Assembly: GCA_020912385.1 (NCBI GenBank)
Contig: CP087216.1
Location: 1,922,001 to 1,986,000, forward strand
Length of the DNA stretch: 64,000 nt
Source: Neofusicoccum parvum
Taxonomy: Eukaryota; Ascomycota; Dothideomycetes; Botryosphaeriales; Botryosphaeriaceae
Direction: 5' to 3'
Part shown: positions 23,627 through 36,228 of the stretch, one piece after another
Layout: every line of letters starts with the position of its first letter
Numbering within the stretch: position 1 is the stretch's first letter
Notes under the pieces: generated by a model
Database searches by the model: none
What the model saw: the letters and a program-made list of their open reading frames with translations, nothing else
What the model was told of the DNA's origin: nothing
Position numbers and translations under genes: made by a program

Positions 23627-24678
23627 GGACCGGTGAAGATGATGAGGGCGGCTGCAGATATCTTACGGCAGAGGTAGCAGGTTCCACGAGGACGCGGCGG
23701 GAGCGGGAAGACACATACATAAGCAGGCCCTGCTAGTCGATTGCTGGACGCAAATACCGGTCTGGCGGCTCAGGTCGCGTGGGCAGTATAACGGACATGC
23801 AGGCGTCTGGCGTCTGGGCCACTAGTGCACATGTTACACGGCTTTGCTGCTTGATTTTCTGGTTCGGTATCCACGGCATTTCGCATCCGAGCAATCACAT
23901 GTGACGGGAAGATGGGGAGGGAAAAGTACGCACGATACCTACGTTATTTGCTTTGTTGCTCTGAGACGAGGCATATGAGCCAGGACGGAACGGGAGCGGG
24001 CAGCTCGAGGCAGATGCAGACGTAGCTATGTAGCGGGCGGCACGGAATGAAATAGCTTGCAATGTCGGACGGAATGAGGTCTTGACCTGGCGCGGGCGGC
24101 CCTGCGGAGAGGGAGACCGGGGGCGGAGGCGGCAGGCTGACTGCAGCGCGGTCCCGCCCAATCTGCAGCGTCCCGACGCGCCCGCCATTCATGCGCGCGA
24201 GGCTAAATGCGGGCGCGGGCGCGCTGACGGGGCGCATGGGGAGCGGGCGGGTATCGCAGGGCGCGGCCGGACGGCGGGCTCTGGCTTTGAGGGTTGAGCA
24301 GAGGGAGGAGGGCGCTGGTGAACGGCGCCCTTGGTCGGCGCGGCGGTCCAATGACGGCACTCGCAACAGCTCAGCTTCGATTCTGACGAGCCTGACCGCC
24401 TGCACGACCGGCTGCCAGCGAACCTCCTCCACCACTCGCGTGCGACGGCCGGCGAGGCCCCTCTCCCTCTCACCAATTGACGCGTATGGACAGCTGCGGC
24501 GCCATCAGAAGCAGCGCCTGCCCCGGGGCACCGTCGACGAGCCCGTAGCCCCCGCAAACCAGCGCCATCAGAGCCTGCCCGCCCGCCTCCCTTTGCCTCC
24601 ACTCGCCGCCCGCCAGCGATCGCCCAAGGGTGGGCGTCAGCGCGTCCTTTAGCCGCAGACCAGAGAGCAAAAGCAAGA
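23627..24678. other. Intergenic upstream of the TCO89-like gene
   Basis: About 1 kb. The first part is the 3' flank of the previous gene; 24100-24678 is GC-rich and probably promoter and leader. Overlapping frames on both strands there show no domain. Confidence 0.45.
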
Positions 24679-26538
24679 ATGCCGTCCCCGGAGCAGCAGC
24701 CGAGGCGCCCTGCAGGCCCCAGGCGCAACCAGTCGTCGCAGTCGTCGCAGGTCTCCCAATCGCCGTCCGACGGCCAGCACCACGCCGTCCAGCAGCACCG
24801 CCAGCAGCAGCACAAAGCCCAGCGCCATGTCGTTGGCCACGGCCGCATGGGTCCGCGCAACCCGTCGTACGGCAAGAACCTGAACAAAGCGGGCGCCGCT
24901 CGCCCTGCCACGGGCGATGGCAGCGGCCTCACAAGACATCACCAGCGCACCCTCTCGGGTAGCTCCACCCCGGCGCCAGCAGAGGCGCAGGCCCAAGGTC
25001 CCGCCCGCCCAGGCTTAAAGCGCAATGCCTCCGCTGCCGTCGTCCCGCGGAACACGTCGCATGCCGCGCTGAGGAAAAACCACTCCAGCGGCCACCTGCC
25101 GCGCCAGATGTCCACCAAGAGCATGCACAAGCACCGCACCAGCGGCGACCTCGAGACATTGAAGCGTGCGAACAAGCAACGCAGCCGCCAGGCCTCGCCC
25201 GAGCCCGACCACCCCGCCGTGCGCTTCGACCTGGGCGACGACGACGACGGCGATGACGACAATGAGTGGACGGAGGAGAGTGCATCGCAGTCGCCCGCCA
25301 CTACGCGCTCCAACACCCGCCAGAACTCGGTTGTCTTCGAGCATAAGCAGCCCGTCCACCAACAACAGCAGCAGAGCAGCAGTGACAACGACACCTCCGA
25401 GTCCACCGAGACCGACGCCCCCAAGCCCAAGTCGCACGCGCACGCGCACTCGCACTCGCGCCCGACCTCGCAGCCCGCGTCTCCCAGCTCCCGTCGGGAT
25501 GTAGATCGGGTGACTTACAGCAGCAACCAGATCAACGGCGCAAGCTCATACCACCAGCCCAATCTTCCCGACGCCGACATGATCACCTCACGCATCCTTC
25601 AGCGCAGTGCCTCGCACAGCCTGAGGCCACAAGTCTCTGACGTCTCCGCCACCGTCGTCTCTGACTCCCATGACGCCCGCTCGCTCAGCCACTCGACCGG
25701 CTCGACCATGATAGATACACCAGGCAACAAGGAAGCCGTCTCACGCTTCATTGATGGCGACGGCTCTTCAGGGACGCCACGCGACAGCAGCATACTACCA
25801 CATCATCCCAAGGCTTCTGGCGGCGATCTGACACCTGGCAAGCGCAACAAATCCGCCCCCAACATGGCCGACAGAGAGCCCCCGTCCCCGCACCGACGCC
25901 GCGTGTCATCCGGCACCGCTACGCCAACGGACCTCCACCCATCTCGCACTCAACAAAAACTCTGGCTGCAGCGCGCCAGCTCTAACATTGAGCCTCAACA
26001 GAAAGAATACATACCACGAAATGGCCACTCAACGTCTCAGCTGTACCCAGCCGGTGTGACGTATACGCCATCTGGTGAGGTGGTCATCGATCGTGAATTG
26101 CTGCGGCGCTTCGATGAAGCGGCAGCCGAGTACAAAGTCGTACGGCGCTTCCGAAATCCCGTTGCCGACGCCATTACCCGTCTCGCCGAGATGCCTTCGA
26201 GCCCTCGAAAGAACCGCAATGCCATGTCGGTAAAGCCAGGCAGCGCGCACCAGCAACGACCGAGCACGAACGCTGGACCCGGTCCAGACTCAGGTGTCGG
26301 CGGGCTGGTGCGACAACACAGCCTCAGGGCGTCGAGCGCGGGCGAGGGCATGGATCGCGAGAGGGGCACGCCGACGAGCGTCACGGAGGCCGTGGCGGCG
26401 GCGAGGAGAGCTCGCGTTAGCTTCGACCTGCCGGGTCGAGGTGAAACCAGCCAGGACCGGGCCGCGGCAGAGAAGGACGAAATTGAGGAGATATGTCGCA
26501 GGATTTGGGAGAGAAATGAGATGGCGGAAGGGGAGTGA
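24679..26538 (+). CDS. TCO89: TCO89-domain TORC1 subunit
   Basis: 619 aa, single exon, mostly disordered. Segments typical of fungal TCO89 proteins are present: PRNTSHAALRKNHSSGHLPR (about residues 122-141), VRFDLGDDDD, RTQQKLWLQRASSNIEPQ (about 414-431), GEVVIDRELLRRFDEAAAEYKVVRRFRNP written in part here (about 460-490), and a C-terminal helix (EIEEICRRIWERNEMAEGE). Tco89 is a fungal-specific TORC1 component acting at the vacuole in nitrogen and stress signalling. There is a His/Ser-Arg low-complexity tract and a short poly-Gln. The assignment rests on those motifs; the rest of the protein diverges fast in all species. Confidence 0.82.
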   Translation: MPSPEQQPRRPAGPRRNQSSQSSQVSQSPSDGQHHAVQQHRQQQHKAQRHVVGHGRMGPRNPSYGKNLNKAGAARPATGDGSGLTRHHQRTLSGSSTPAPAEAQAQGPARPGLKRNASAAVVPRNTSHAALRKNHSSGHLPRQMSTKSMHKHRTSGDLETLKRANKQRSRQASPEPDHPAVRFDLGDDDDGDDDNEWTEESASQSPATTRSNTRQNSVVFEHKQPVHQQQQQSSSDNDTSESTETDAPKPKSHAHAHSHSRPTSQPASPSSRRDVDRVTYSSNQINGASSYHQPNLPDADMITSRILQRSASHSLRPQVSDVSATVVSDSHDARSLSHSTGSTMIDTPGNKEAVSRFIDGDGSSGTPRDSSILPHHPKASGGDLTPGKRNKSAPNMADREPPSPHRRRVSSGTATPTDLHPSRTQQKLWLQRASSNIEPQQKEYIPRNGHSTSQLYPAGVTYTPSGEVVIDRELLRRFDEAAAEYKVVRRFRNPVADAITRLAEMPSSPRKNRNAMSVKPGSAHQQRPSTNAGPGPDSGVGGLVRQHSLRASSAGEGMDRERGTPTSVTEAVAAARRARVSFDLPGRGETSQDRAAAEKDEIEEICRRIWERNEMAEGE

Positions 26539-28334
26539 GGAGGGGGAATTGGCAAGGGAAAAGAGTCGAGATTGCTTGCATGACGTACGTTTGTCAAGGG
26601 GAGGACGACCAAGCTCGAGCGTTTCGGCATCGGGGGCTATCGGCTACCGGCTACTATCGGTTCTCCCGCTGCTATTGCTCGCCCTGCACTATTGCCGCCC
26701 ACCCACCTATCTACCCTACCTACCGACACACCCCCTTATCTTTCTTTCAGGGGCCGGCCACCGCGGGCCGGGCTTCTTTGGAGATCGACGATCGACGATG
26801 ACATTGGAGAAGAGCGACAGAGGCAAATATTTGACTGCGGAGGGGAATGTGCGAGAATTATAAAAAGAATATAGCGGACGGGGCTGGGGATCAGGAGAGA
26901 TGAGGAGAAAGGTGACCGGGCAGGATCATCTCGCTGATTCCTGAGCACGGTGTCAGCGCCATGGTCGTTCTGTATTGGATTGGATTTAGGGCGAGCGAGT
27001 GCGCGTGCGTCCACTTCAACGGCAGGACCCACACCTGGGGAAGCAAGGAAAAGTAAGTGGGTGGTTGAAGGTGGTTACATACGTACCCTCACGTGTACGA
27101 CGGTGGGATTATGCATGGGAAACATGGGCCAGGGAGTAATTAGTGGGTTTTTATCGGCTGGCTTTATTCATATCTCGACGACGGCGGTGCTACTGGTAGG
27201 TTTGTCCGGTTTTCGCCCTTCATACGTTACAGTCATTCAAAGCGGAGCTGGTGGAGTACAGCACTTGCTGGTTTTTTGCTTCTTTCCTAGAGCGGTTGGC
27301 ATACTTATGGACTTTCTTTCTCCTCGTTCATGTTCTGTCATATTTCCTGAAGGATGCGTATGTGCGACGCTTTTGGGCTTGATCACGGTCACTGTCTCTT
27401 GTTCTTTTCTTGGTCGTCCTATTCTCGTCGTCAATCGCCCGGTTTGCCTTCTTTTCCCCCCTCTGCTTCATGCGATTGGCGGCGCGTCTGCATATCTTTT
27501 CCTTAAGTCGCCAGTATGGGTGGGGTGGGTTCGCTGCAGATTGGCTGTTGGTTGGGCCGGCACGCTGCTACGTCTTCTTTCCTGCTGCGGATGCTGTGTG
27601 TATTACTAAGACAGTAAATACCAGGCGTGCGAGAAGTATGGAGAGGAGGGGTAATGTGCAGAGTGGAGGAGGTGGAATAAGAAGAATGGTGGGTTAATTG
27701 CAAGATGTGGTGTCTTTTCGTGCTGTTGGTGATGCCTGTCGTTTTCACGTCAAACACATCTTGCTCATGGTGTATGGGCTGTGCGATTGGCGTCATGTCG
27801 ACTTGTCCTTTTGTTGCGGGTGTATGGTGCGTGGCTCTTGATAATCGTCTGATTGCTTGTCGTCTTGATGTTCTTCATTTGCTTGCCGTCGATGCTCTCT
27901 CCATCAACTGGCTTCCACACTCTTCCTCATCCTCCTTTCGGACGTTTCGAAACTTTGAACCAATCACACAACAGACGCAAGTGCGGGCGATGGTTAGAAA
28001 AAAATTGGATAGACAATGGCTGCTGCAATCCAGCGTCTTCTCTCGTCTTTTACAGCGAGTTCTTCCATCAAGACCAAACCATCCAATCAATATACGTCTA
28101 ACCTCTTCCTCCTTCTCCATACCTCTTCCGTATATTCTTGCGCACGATCTCCGCCGCTGCAAACTGATATCAACGGATGCGCGCACGTATCACGCCATCC
28201 GGAGAAAAACAAAGCAGCGGGTCGAACGACTGCGGGATGATCGTGCTGCGAGAAGATGTCTGCATATATACTCTGCGTCGTGCATAGCCCCCCCCCCAGC
28301 TGACGCTTTGGACGGCGAGAAACAGGTTGAGCCG

Positions 28335-28358
28335 TGCTGCTGCTGCTGCTGCTGCTGC
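28335..28358 (+). repeat. (TGC)8 microsatellite
   Basis: Eight uninterrupted TGC units followed by a CCG-rich run and further degenerate CTG units to about 28385. Noncoding context. Confidence 0.9.
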
Positions 28359-28494
28359 CGCCGCCGACGTGCTACTGCTGCTGTTGTTACTACCGCTGCC
28401 GGCGTGGGCCAAGGCAGGCGGGCGTCGTGCCACGCGACAGGCGTCAGAGACCTGCAGCACAAAGCAGACGGGCGTACCACACCGCGTGACCAAG

Positions 28495-28518
28495 GACAGA
28501 CAGACAGACAGACAGACA
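28495..28518 (+). repeat. (GACA)6 microsatellite
   Basis: Six uninterrupted GACA units in the gene-poor interval. Confidence 0.9.
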
Positions 28519-31321
28519 AAGAGCTGAGGTAACCAGCCAAGAGATGCAGGAACGACGGAAAGCGGGCGCGGCGCGTGGCGGGGTGAGACGGTGGAGATAC
28601 GGCCCTCGTCCCCAACGTCCAGCCGCCGCGTTCTCTGCGTGGACGTGACGGCCGGGGCTTTCTCACGCTCGGCGCATTCCCAACGCTCACCTCCTCTTCG
28701 TCCCGACGCCGGTCCAAGAAAGCCCTCAGCCCACTGCCGCTTCCAGCTCGGACGCACGAGCCAGAGCGTGAGGAGAGCGGGTAGGCAGACAGTCAGCAGC
28801 CCGCCGTCCGTGACGCCGGGCCGGGTCGGATCGGGTCGCCGTGCGTGGGCGTGCGGTGAAACCACGTCGTCATTGTTTTTCGTATCTGCCGCTGGCTACG
28901 TAGCTGTCGGACGGGGTGCGCTGTACGCCTCGAAAACAAAAGGCGGGTGCGGGCTGGTTGGGCGTGAGCTGTACCACGTCGCCTCCTCTTCTCACCCCCC
29001 TCCCTCTCCCCGTAGCCCCCCCCGTCCCGCAGCTGAGGAGCCGAAGACGAGGTTGGAGGGAGGCCTTACGCAGAGAGAGAGAGGGAGCAGGAGCAAAAGC
29101 ACGGAGGATGGGGGTTGCATGAACGAGAGAGACGGACAGAGAAGAGGGAAAAGCGGTTATCGCGGAGTCACACGCTGGCCGGTAGATGATACGAACGGTC
29201 GTGCTGAGCGCCTAACGAAGGTCGGGACGTCGGATGGGGAAAGTGATGGGCGGCGCGCGAATAGAGATCATCGCGGCGCCCCCACCGGCGCTATAGGCAA
29301 GAGAAAGCTTTTTCTTCTTTCGCGGCCTTGTGATTGCCGCGGTGTTCTTGGGGATTTGTCGGCATGGCGGTGGTCTGTTCGGCGGCATGAGCTGCGAAGG
29401 CGCAATTTGCAAATCTCGTCGCGCCGCTCATCGCCCATCCGGTGCGAAGGGACGAGAGGTGCAGGCGGTGTGACAGGCAGCTGTCGTGTGCGATCAGACT
29501 CGTCGCGCACATCAGGCACCGCTCGAGGCGGCGTACCTGACACCGCCTGCCCCTTTTTTCTTTTCTCTGCTCTTCTAGAACGGCTGATCTGTTCTGCTGA
29601 GCAACGCAAGGAGGAGCGAACGGCGTGATATGCAGATGCGCGGATGTGCAGATGTACAGCGTACCTGCATGTGGTGTCACGCAACCACAGCCACCAGCTG
29701 ATGAGACGTGTGTCCGAGCAGGTCAAAAGTAGCCGCAGAAAATAGGTGCGGCTTGCGGGGGATCTCCGAGAGCATGTACGCAGCAACCGGATCGCACGCC
29801 ACAGCCATGTCTCACCTGGTGCTGGGCCGACGGCGTGCGCTGAAGCTGCGGAGACGGCCATCTCTGCACAGTCTCGGAGGGCGCACGCCACGCGTGTCAT
29901 CCGCGATGCTTCTTCGCGCCGCGATCGCGCATAGGGAAATAGGGGACGCTAAGGACGGGTAAGCTGATGTCGGAACTCACAGACTGCAGCGCAGAGCGGA
30001 GGCTCGCTCGGCGAAATTGGCGCGCTGGCGGGCGCGCGCGTGGGCCGCGGAGCTGGAGAAGGGACCACTCGCACCACTGGAGAGCGGCTCACGGCCCCGC
30101 TGGCATGTTGGCTCAGCCGGACGAGCCCCCAGCTGGTTGCGCATTTTTCCTCCGCCTGGCTGGCACGGTGCCTGCCAAGACGCTGACGATGGCCGTTCAG
30201 GGCCCGCGCGCACCAAAGCGCGGATAAAGGGGGAGTTTGATGCGGCACCCGGCGCGCGAGGGGGCGAGAGGCCGGCCAGCGCGCATCGGGACTGATGAGG
30301 CCGCGATGGCGGCGGAGGTGAAATGAGGCGGAGGGCTCGCCGTGGCTGCGTTTGGCAGCGCAGCAGCGCAGGCGGCCGCTCTGGGACGGTCGCCTCGAGA
30401 ATGAGGAACGGCAGCAATCAAAGTGACACCCCCCGCCGCCGGGCCGCTGGCCTCTCGCGGGTCTGGTCCGGGCGGCGCGGTGGTGTTGCCTGAGGCCAGG
30501 CGGTGCGACGGCAAGTGTCCGACGTGTGTCGCAATGTCGTTTCGGCGCCGCGGCCGTCCAGCGCGGCCGCAAATATTGTTTGCTGGCGGCGCGGCGACTA
30601 GTGGGCGATTGCCGGGCGACAAATGGCGAATAATGGCGGCGATATGGCGCTGAGAGATGACGGACATTTGGCAATGCAGGCGGACGTGGAGAGCAAGAGC
30701 CGCCAGGAAGCGTGGTGCAATTTCCCAGGCGCACATCAGCCCTCTCTGGGACGCATGCGCCGGCGGGCAGAACCGCTCAAAGCCTGCCGCGCCCCTGCAA
30801 GCGCACTCTCCCCCCACAGTCCGGCTGGCGGGCGGCGAATGAAACCGCACAGATCCAGCTTAAACAAGCGCGCTTAGCCGTGCTGGGGCGTGCTTGTGTC
30901 GTGGTCGGTGCCGTGGTCTTGGCTCCAATTTCACGTCCGCCGGGTTAAAACGCTGGGGTGTCCCCTCAACACCACGCCTTCCTGCCTCGTTGCGTCGCTC
31001 TCTGCTTCCGATCGTGCATCGTCTCGTCCAAGTCGCTCATTCAGACCAAACTTCTGCTCTGAGCAGCGCTCGCGCCAGTCACTCATTTACCAACAACCAC
31101 CACCAGCCAACTACCACCACCACCGCTTCCGAGCATCTTCCGACTCGTCGCCCGCCAACAACACGACCGTCGCATCGCATTTCAAGTCCGCGCAAATCGC
31201 CCGCCTTGTCTCTCGCTCTCTCGCCCGTAAACAAGCCGCCGCATTCTCGCGCCAGTTTCCGGATCCTCCCTCGTCTACCACATTCCAGTAACCCAATCGG
31301 GAAATAAAGAGAAAAACCAAG

Positions 31322-31744
31322 ATGAAGACCTTCAGCCTTGTCGCCGCCTCTCTGGCCCTCCTCTCCGGCCTTGCTGCCGCCGAGGACAAGACGACGTCCT
31401 ACTCGACCGTCACCAGCACGCGCACCGTGCTGCACGTCGTCACCGAGACTCACTTCTCGAGCACCGAGCTCGAGACGTCGACCGAGCTGATCGCCACGCC
31501 CGTCTCCACGGCCGAGGCCACCAACACCCCCGTCACCACCCCCGTGGTCTACTCCGCCGGCAACACCACCACCCCGATGGCCACTGGCGGCTTCACCAGC
31601 ATCCAGGCCACCGGCTCTCAGGCCGCCGGCAGCATCGCCGCCTCCGCCTCGCCGTCCTCGCCGTCCACTGGCGCCGCTGGCGCCCTCCGGATCGATGCCG
31701 CGCTTGCGGCCATCGTCGCCGGCGCCGGCTACCTCCTCCTGTGA
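31322..31744 (+). CDS. Small GPI-anchored Ser/Thr-rich wall protein
   Basis: 140 aa, single exon. It has an N-terminal signal peptide (MKTFSLVAASLALLSGLAAA, cleavage near residue 20), a Thr/Ser/Val-rich middle likely O-mannosylated, with one N-glycosylation sequon (NTT), and a C-terminal hydrophobic tail (ALAAIVAGAGYLLL) after small residues, as for GPI attachment. This is the layout of fungal cell-wall or plasma-membrane mannoproteins. No catalytic domain. Strong codon bias and a long pyrimidine-rich leader suggest high expression, which is inference. Confidence 0.85.
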   Translation: MKTFSLVAASLALLSGLAAAEDKTTSYSTVTSTRTVLHVVTETHFSSTELETSTELIATPVSTAEATNTPVTTPVVYSAGNTTTPMATGGFTSIQATGSQAAGSIAASASPSSPSTGAAGALRIDAALAAIVAGAGYLLL

Positions 31745-34700
31745 CCTGTGTGAACGCAAAGTCAACGTTCCATTCACACTGCTGCTGGTCACGGAGTTTT
31801 TGTTCGGCTTGAAGCACGCTTCTTCTCGTCCTCCCGGCGGAGGGTCGACTTCTTTTACCTAGCCTTTCTTCGCCACCCTTGACGGATTGGAGTCTCACCA
31901 TTTCTGCATCGGATTGGAGTCGTCTGAGCTGTCTTGCGGGAAGGTCTTACTCAAAACATCAACCTATTTTCTCTCTCCATTGACGAGTTACGTTTTCTAT
32001 ACCCCGATCCACCTGCCTACCACACTACATCCCGGAAAGCTGTACTCCATACGATGCTTAATGTCTGTTGCCCTTCCATCACACCATCCACCCTTTACTG
32101 TCCTTACAACCACTTCACCTTATTTACCAACTTTCTTTTGTCTGTCTGACGACGGGCAAGAGAGGATTACTTCGACCTCATCTCGCAAGCGAAGAGCAAC
32201 ACACCAACCCTACCCTTCCCTTCCCGTGCATAGGTTATGGAGGCGCGTCTGGGACGGCTTGGAGATACCCCAATTTACTAGTGTTTTCACACCAATTTAC
32301 GCAAGATGCACCATAAACTTTTCTGGAGAGCTTTCCTTTTGACAGGCTTGGAGGATGCTATTGTCCTTGACTTTTACCACTACTTATTTCCTTGGCTATT
32401 ATTCACTGTGAATCTCAATCACACCGCACACCCTGCAGACATGTAGCTTAGCTAGGCGTCACAGCGATGGGAGCATACCAAACAGCAAGCAAATGCAATT
32501 CAATCCGAGCGGGGAGAGTGCAGAAACTTTCCTCACCCCCCGCGACGATGCACGCTAAACCTTTCCCTGTGTTTCTTCTTTACGTGTGCCACGCGACTGA
32601 CGTGACGGATGGCGTTTAGTGTTTATTGCTGCGCCGGCCAACCAACCCTCGACACATTCCAAACGCGGCCAAGCAGTACGTGGCAAGCAACGCAGCTGAA
32701 GAAACATCCAACGACCCGGGAGCGAATCGTTTCACATCTGACGCCGCCAGAGCCAGAAATAGACCGTCGCCGGTACAGAGATTCCGCCGCCGCTGAAAGG
32801 ATCCCCCTCAGAAAATTTTCGTCTCTGCCCACCTTCCCTCCGCCGCGAAACAGCTCACGACCAAGCCTTAACGCCGCACCGTTAAGGTTTCAGAGTCCCC
32901 GTCGTCGCGTCCGCCCACGGAGCCAGACAGCAGAGATCTCCATCGCTTAGCAGACCCGCGAAACGCCGGAGCCTGAGGCACACGCACAGCCAACCTCCGT
33001 ATCGCGCGGGTCACGGTCGCGGTCGCGGGTCGATCGCCCAAGGCACTCGCCAACAGTCCCTACTCGGACGTTAAGCGTGCCTCGAAGCAGCAGCTTCGCC
33101 CGCTCAAGCTTATTGGTGAACGGACGCTCAAGAACTATTGTTTCAGACGTTTTGGCCCGGCCCCCGTCAGACGCGCGCGCGCACACGCCCTCTCGCGGCC
33201 GTTCGTGCTTTTTTTCAGCTGGCATGGTGTACTGCTGCTTACTGCACACGTAGGGCCGCGGACGTTGCAGCCGTTTGCGTACAGGGGGGCGCGCGCGCGG
33301 GCGGGCGGAAAGGCTTGGCAGGGACCAGGAACCAGGCACCAGGCCGGGCCAGACGCACGGCGCAGGAATTCTCTTTTTTTTTTTTTCGTTCATGCCGCGG
33401 CAGAAGTGAGAGAGAAACATGCCAGCGCGGCTAAAAGCCGGGCTGGACCTTGTTGCATGGCTCTGTGATTTGTGAGGAATAATAATACGAGCGAAGCTAC
33501 GACGTTAGTTTTCTGGTCAGTCGGGCGGTCGGTGGCGTGTCGGGGTGAGTGGGAGGCGGCGACGGCTGTTGCTGCCGAGATTGGAGAGCGCGCGCAGGGA
33601 GATTGCCGAACGTGTATCGCGTGCGCCCGCCCGGGCGAGCAGCTCGCTTGTTGCGGGCGTGACTGGTTTGATTAGCTGCTTTCTTTGCTCGCGTCGCTTG
33701 TTCGGCTCTAGTCGCCTGCTCGGCTGTTGCCACCCACGACCGCTGCTTCGATGGGGAGATTGGAGATTGGGGTGAGAGTGGTTGCCGCGAGTGCTGGACC
33801 CGGTCTCCGGGCGTGCTCCGCGTGCTGCGCGCCCGGGTAATGGGATTTGCGCAGCGCGTGATTCGTGTGCTGAGATTGGGATGGCGATACACGTAAGGCG
33901 CTACGTACGTGTGTACTTATTGTCTTGATCGCCCCTCCGGCCTCGGTGTTGGTGGTGTTAGTGTTGGTGTTGGCGACGTCTCCACTGGTGTTTGATTGCT
34001 TCCTTGCTTTTTCTCTGCCTGCTCGTTTAACCCTGGTATCGTCGCTAATCCAGAGACCGATGCTGGCCCAAAGCGAGGCCCTACCCGCCAGGCGAGTTGC
34101 CATGGCATCAGCCAATAGGAAATGGTCAGGGCTTTTTTGCTTTCCTCCTCTTTCCCTTTTCATCACGCCCTCGGCTCTATCCGCAACCTGCCGATTAAGG
34201 TAAAGTATTCCTCGGTTTCAAGATAGGGAACCCAATTGCCTAGTCAGCACCGGCATCGAGGGAGACACACCTGACTCCCGAAAGCACGGGATGTCTCAGT
34301 CTCATGAGAATACCGAATTCCCTTTTGCTGTGCCACCTTCCACTGCTGTCCCTCGTGGATCACCGAATCCGCGGTCGGTGTGCCCGGGCGGGCGTTTCCC
34401 TTCACGACATTCGGATTCCTGAAGGCTTCGGGGCGAGAGTCTGTCGGCAGCCGTAACGCATGATATATGGGCGCTTGTTTCTCGTAAAGAAACCTTCAGA
34501 CCCGCCTCCAGTCAAAGTCTGCGCCTCTCGAAGTCTGTTAGGGAAAGCAAAAGTCAATTGAGAGAAGCTGACACTCGCCATCCGGCCACCCCCGACAGCG
34601 CTCTCCGCGCTCTCCGTAACGGGCAAACCCGTCGAAGACATAGAAGGAATGGAGACAATAGGACGACTGCATTCCTCAGCCACACAGCCACAGCTTCCCG

Positions 34701-35569
34701 TAGACACAAGAGTCAGGAATCGTCGTTATTGTTGATCGAGGCCAGCCGTGTGTCGTCAGAGACCCACATTCCCCGCAGAACCATGGTTCACATTCCGCAG
34801 CCCTGCCGCCAGAAAGCTTTCCACAGCCCGCCAGCCCGCCAGCCCCGTTCCGCCCGACTCCGCGCCCGCCATCACGAGCCATTCGATCTCCCTCTCGATC
34901 TTTTTCCCCGGCGATATGCCGCTGCCGCGGCGCCACCCACCCAACACTCTCGGCGAAAAATGGGAAGACCGCCAGCGTCGCTATCGACGAGCTGACCCGC
35001 GGCACGGCACAGCAGGCGCCCGTCAGCCCACATCGCCGCCCGTCGTCGCGGCGGAGGGCAGCTCACGCGACTGTTCCGCACGCGCAGGAGCTGGCCGTCG
35101 AACGGTTGTCGCGAGCACACGATAAGCACACACCCTCTGAGTGGCTGCAGCGTCGATCCCCCGCATGACGATCGACGACGGAAAGCAAACCACCGCGTGA
35201 GAACCGAAAAAGCTTATGGCTGATAGCGCTGACTTGGCAGGGTCCTGTCCGGCCATGTCGTCACCAGCCCGCTGCTTTCTTTTCCTTTCCCCGTGGCCGG
35301 AGAGGCGAGAGATAGGTTTCTGGTGGGTGATTGGTCGGGGGGAGTGGTGGTCGCCGGATTGGGAAAGCGAGGGAGGCGCGTGGGGCCGGAGGGTTTATAT
35401 GGGGCAATGGCTGCTCCTCGCCGGCCGGGCGTGAGATGAGAGTTCGTTGAGACAAACATACTTCTTGCTTTCCAACGGAAATCTGCGGTACGACACGGAA
35501 AGGAAATCGTTATATCTCGAAGCACTTCGCCCTGCATTATCGCTCTTATTGAACAGAGACGCTTCCGAA
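31745..35569. other. 3.8-kb gene-poor interval
   Basis: The 3' UTR of the GPI protein gene (CT-rich to about 32350), then sequence without a supportable gene. Frames around 32609, 33708 and 34558 lack domains and are contradicted by neighbours on other frames. There is a T13 run at 33374-33386. The part just before 35570 is the leader of the next gene. Confidence 0.45.
33374..33386 (+). repeat. T13 homopolymer
   Basis: Thirteen consecutive T in noncoding sequence. Confidence 0.85.
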
Positions 35570-35951
35570 ATGGTCGACGAGAACATCGAGCGCTACATCT
35601 CCTACGGCCGCGGTGGCGCGGGGAATCTGCGTGAGTCTTTGTCAACACGTTACGAGATTGTCTTGCTTACGTCTTCTGTGTCGTAGGCCGCCGTTCTGAT
35701 ATCCGCATGGCGGAATCAATCCTCGTTCAACCTAAAGATGACGGTATGTCCAAACAACAGCTCGTCTAACACCATATCGATTAGCTCACGGAGTACTACA
35801 CAAAGAGCCTACTAGCGGGCAACGTCGAAGCAGTATATGGTCATTGTCGTCCTCGCCTGGTTCACATAGGGACTCGATCTGGAAGGTGGCAACGAACGCG
35901 TTTCGGAGACACAGCAGTGCTGATGAGGGGATCTCAGGACCGAAGGAGTAA
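35570..35951 (+). CDS. DUF3602/Par32-like small protein
   Basis: Three exons (35570-35630, 35687-35743, 35785-35951) give 94 aa. The family signature YISYGRGGAGNL lies at residues 9-20, followed by DIRMAESILVQP and SSIWSLSSSPGSHRD. Par32-type proteins usually carry several GRGGxGN repeats; this one has a single copy. Yeast Par32 (Amu1) restrains ammonium permeases downstream of TORC1; whether this short form does is unknown. Introns are 56 and 41 bp with GT-AG ends, and all phases fit. A longer in-frame start exists at 35447, but the conserved MVDENIERYIS start is preferred. Confidence 0.8.
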
Positions 35952-36228
35952 TGGTTCAGCCATTGCCGAAATTAGCGAATTTGTACAATCAATCTTGAAT
36001 GCTGCAGAACATAGAGTGAGCTTGTTTCAAAATCCGAATGCTGCTAAGTGAATCTCCAGGCCAAATAATTGAACCTATAACAATACACTTTACATCATCG
36101 TCATGCATTATCCACGTATCGAGAAAAGCAAATGACTCGTTGAAAACCTAAATACACACGTTTCGAAATGCAACATGATATATTATTTACTGGAATCTGT
36201 TGAGGTACTGGGATGTTTAGATGCGTGT

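Larger units (their letters stand above)
26539..31321. other. 4.8-kb gene-poor interval
   Basis: No convincing gene. Frames of 219 aa (26950-27609), 275 aa (27705-28532) and 345 aa (28591-29628) have no domain, improbable composition and competing frames. The interval includes simple repeats near 28.3-28.5 kb, purine-rich runs near 29.07 kb, and a long CT-rich stretch (about 30950-31320) that suits the leader of the next gene. A long noncoding RNA cannot be excluded. Confidence 0.45.

Noticed and set aside
26950..27609. 219-codon hydrophobic frame resembling a membrane protein
   Set aside because: Hydrophobicity comes from T/G-rich noncoding sequence; no positive-inside pattern, no homologous motif, and long runs shared with other frames.
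28591..29628. 345-codon plus-strand frame in the gene-poor interval
   Set aside because: Arg/Gly/Ser composition, no domain, competing frames on both strands and simple-sequence runs.
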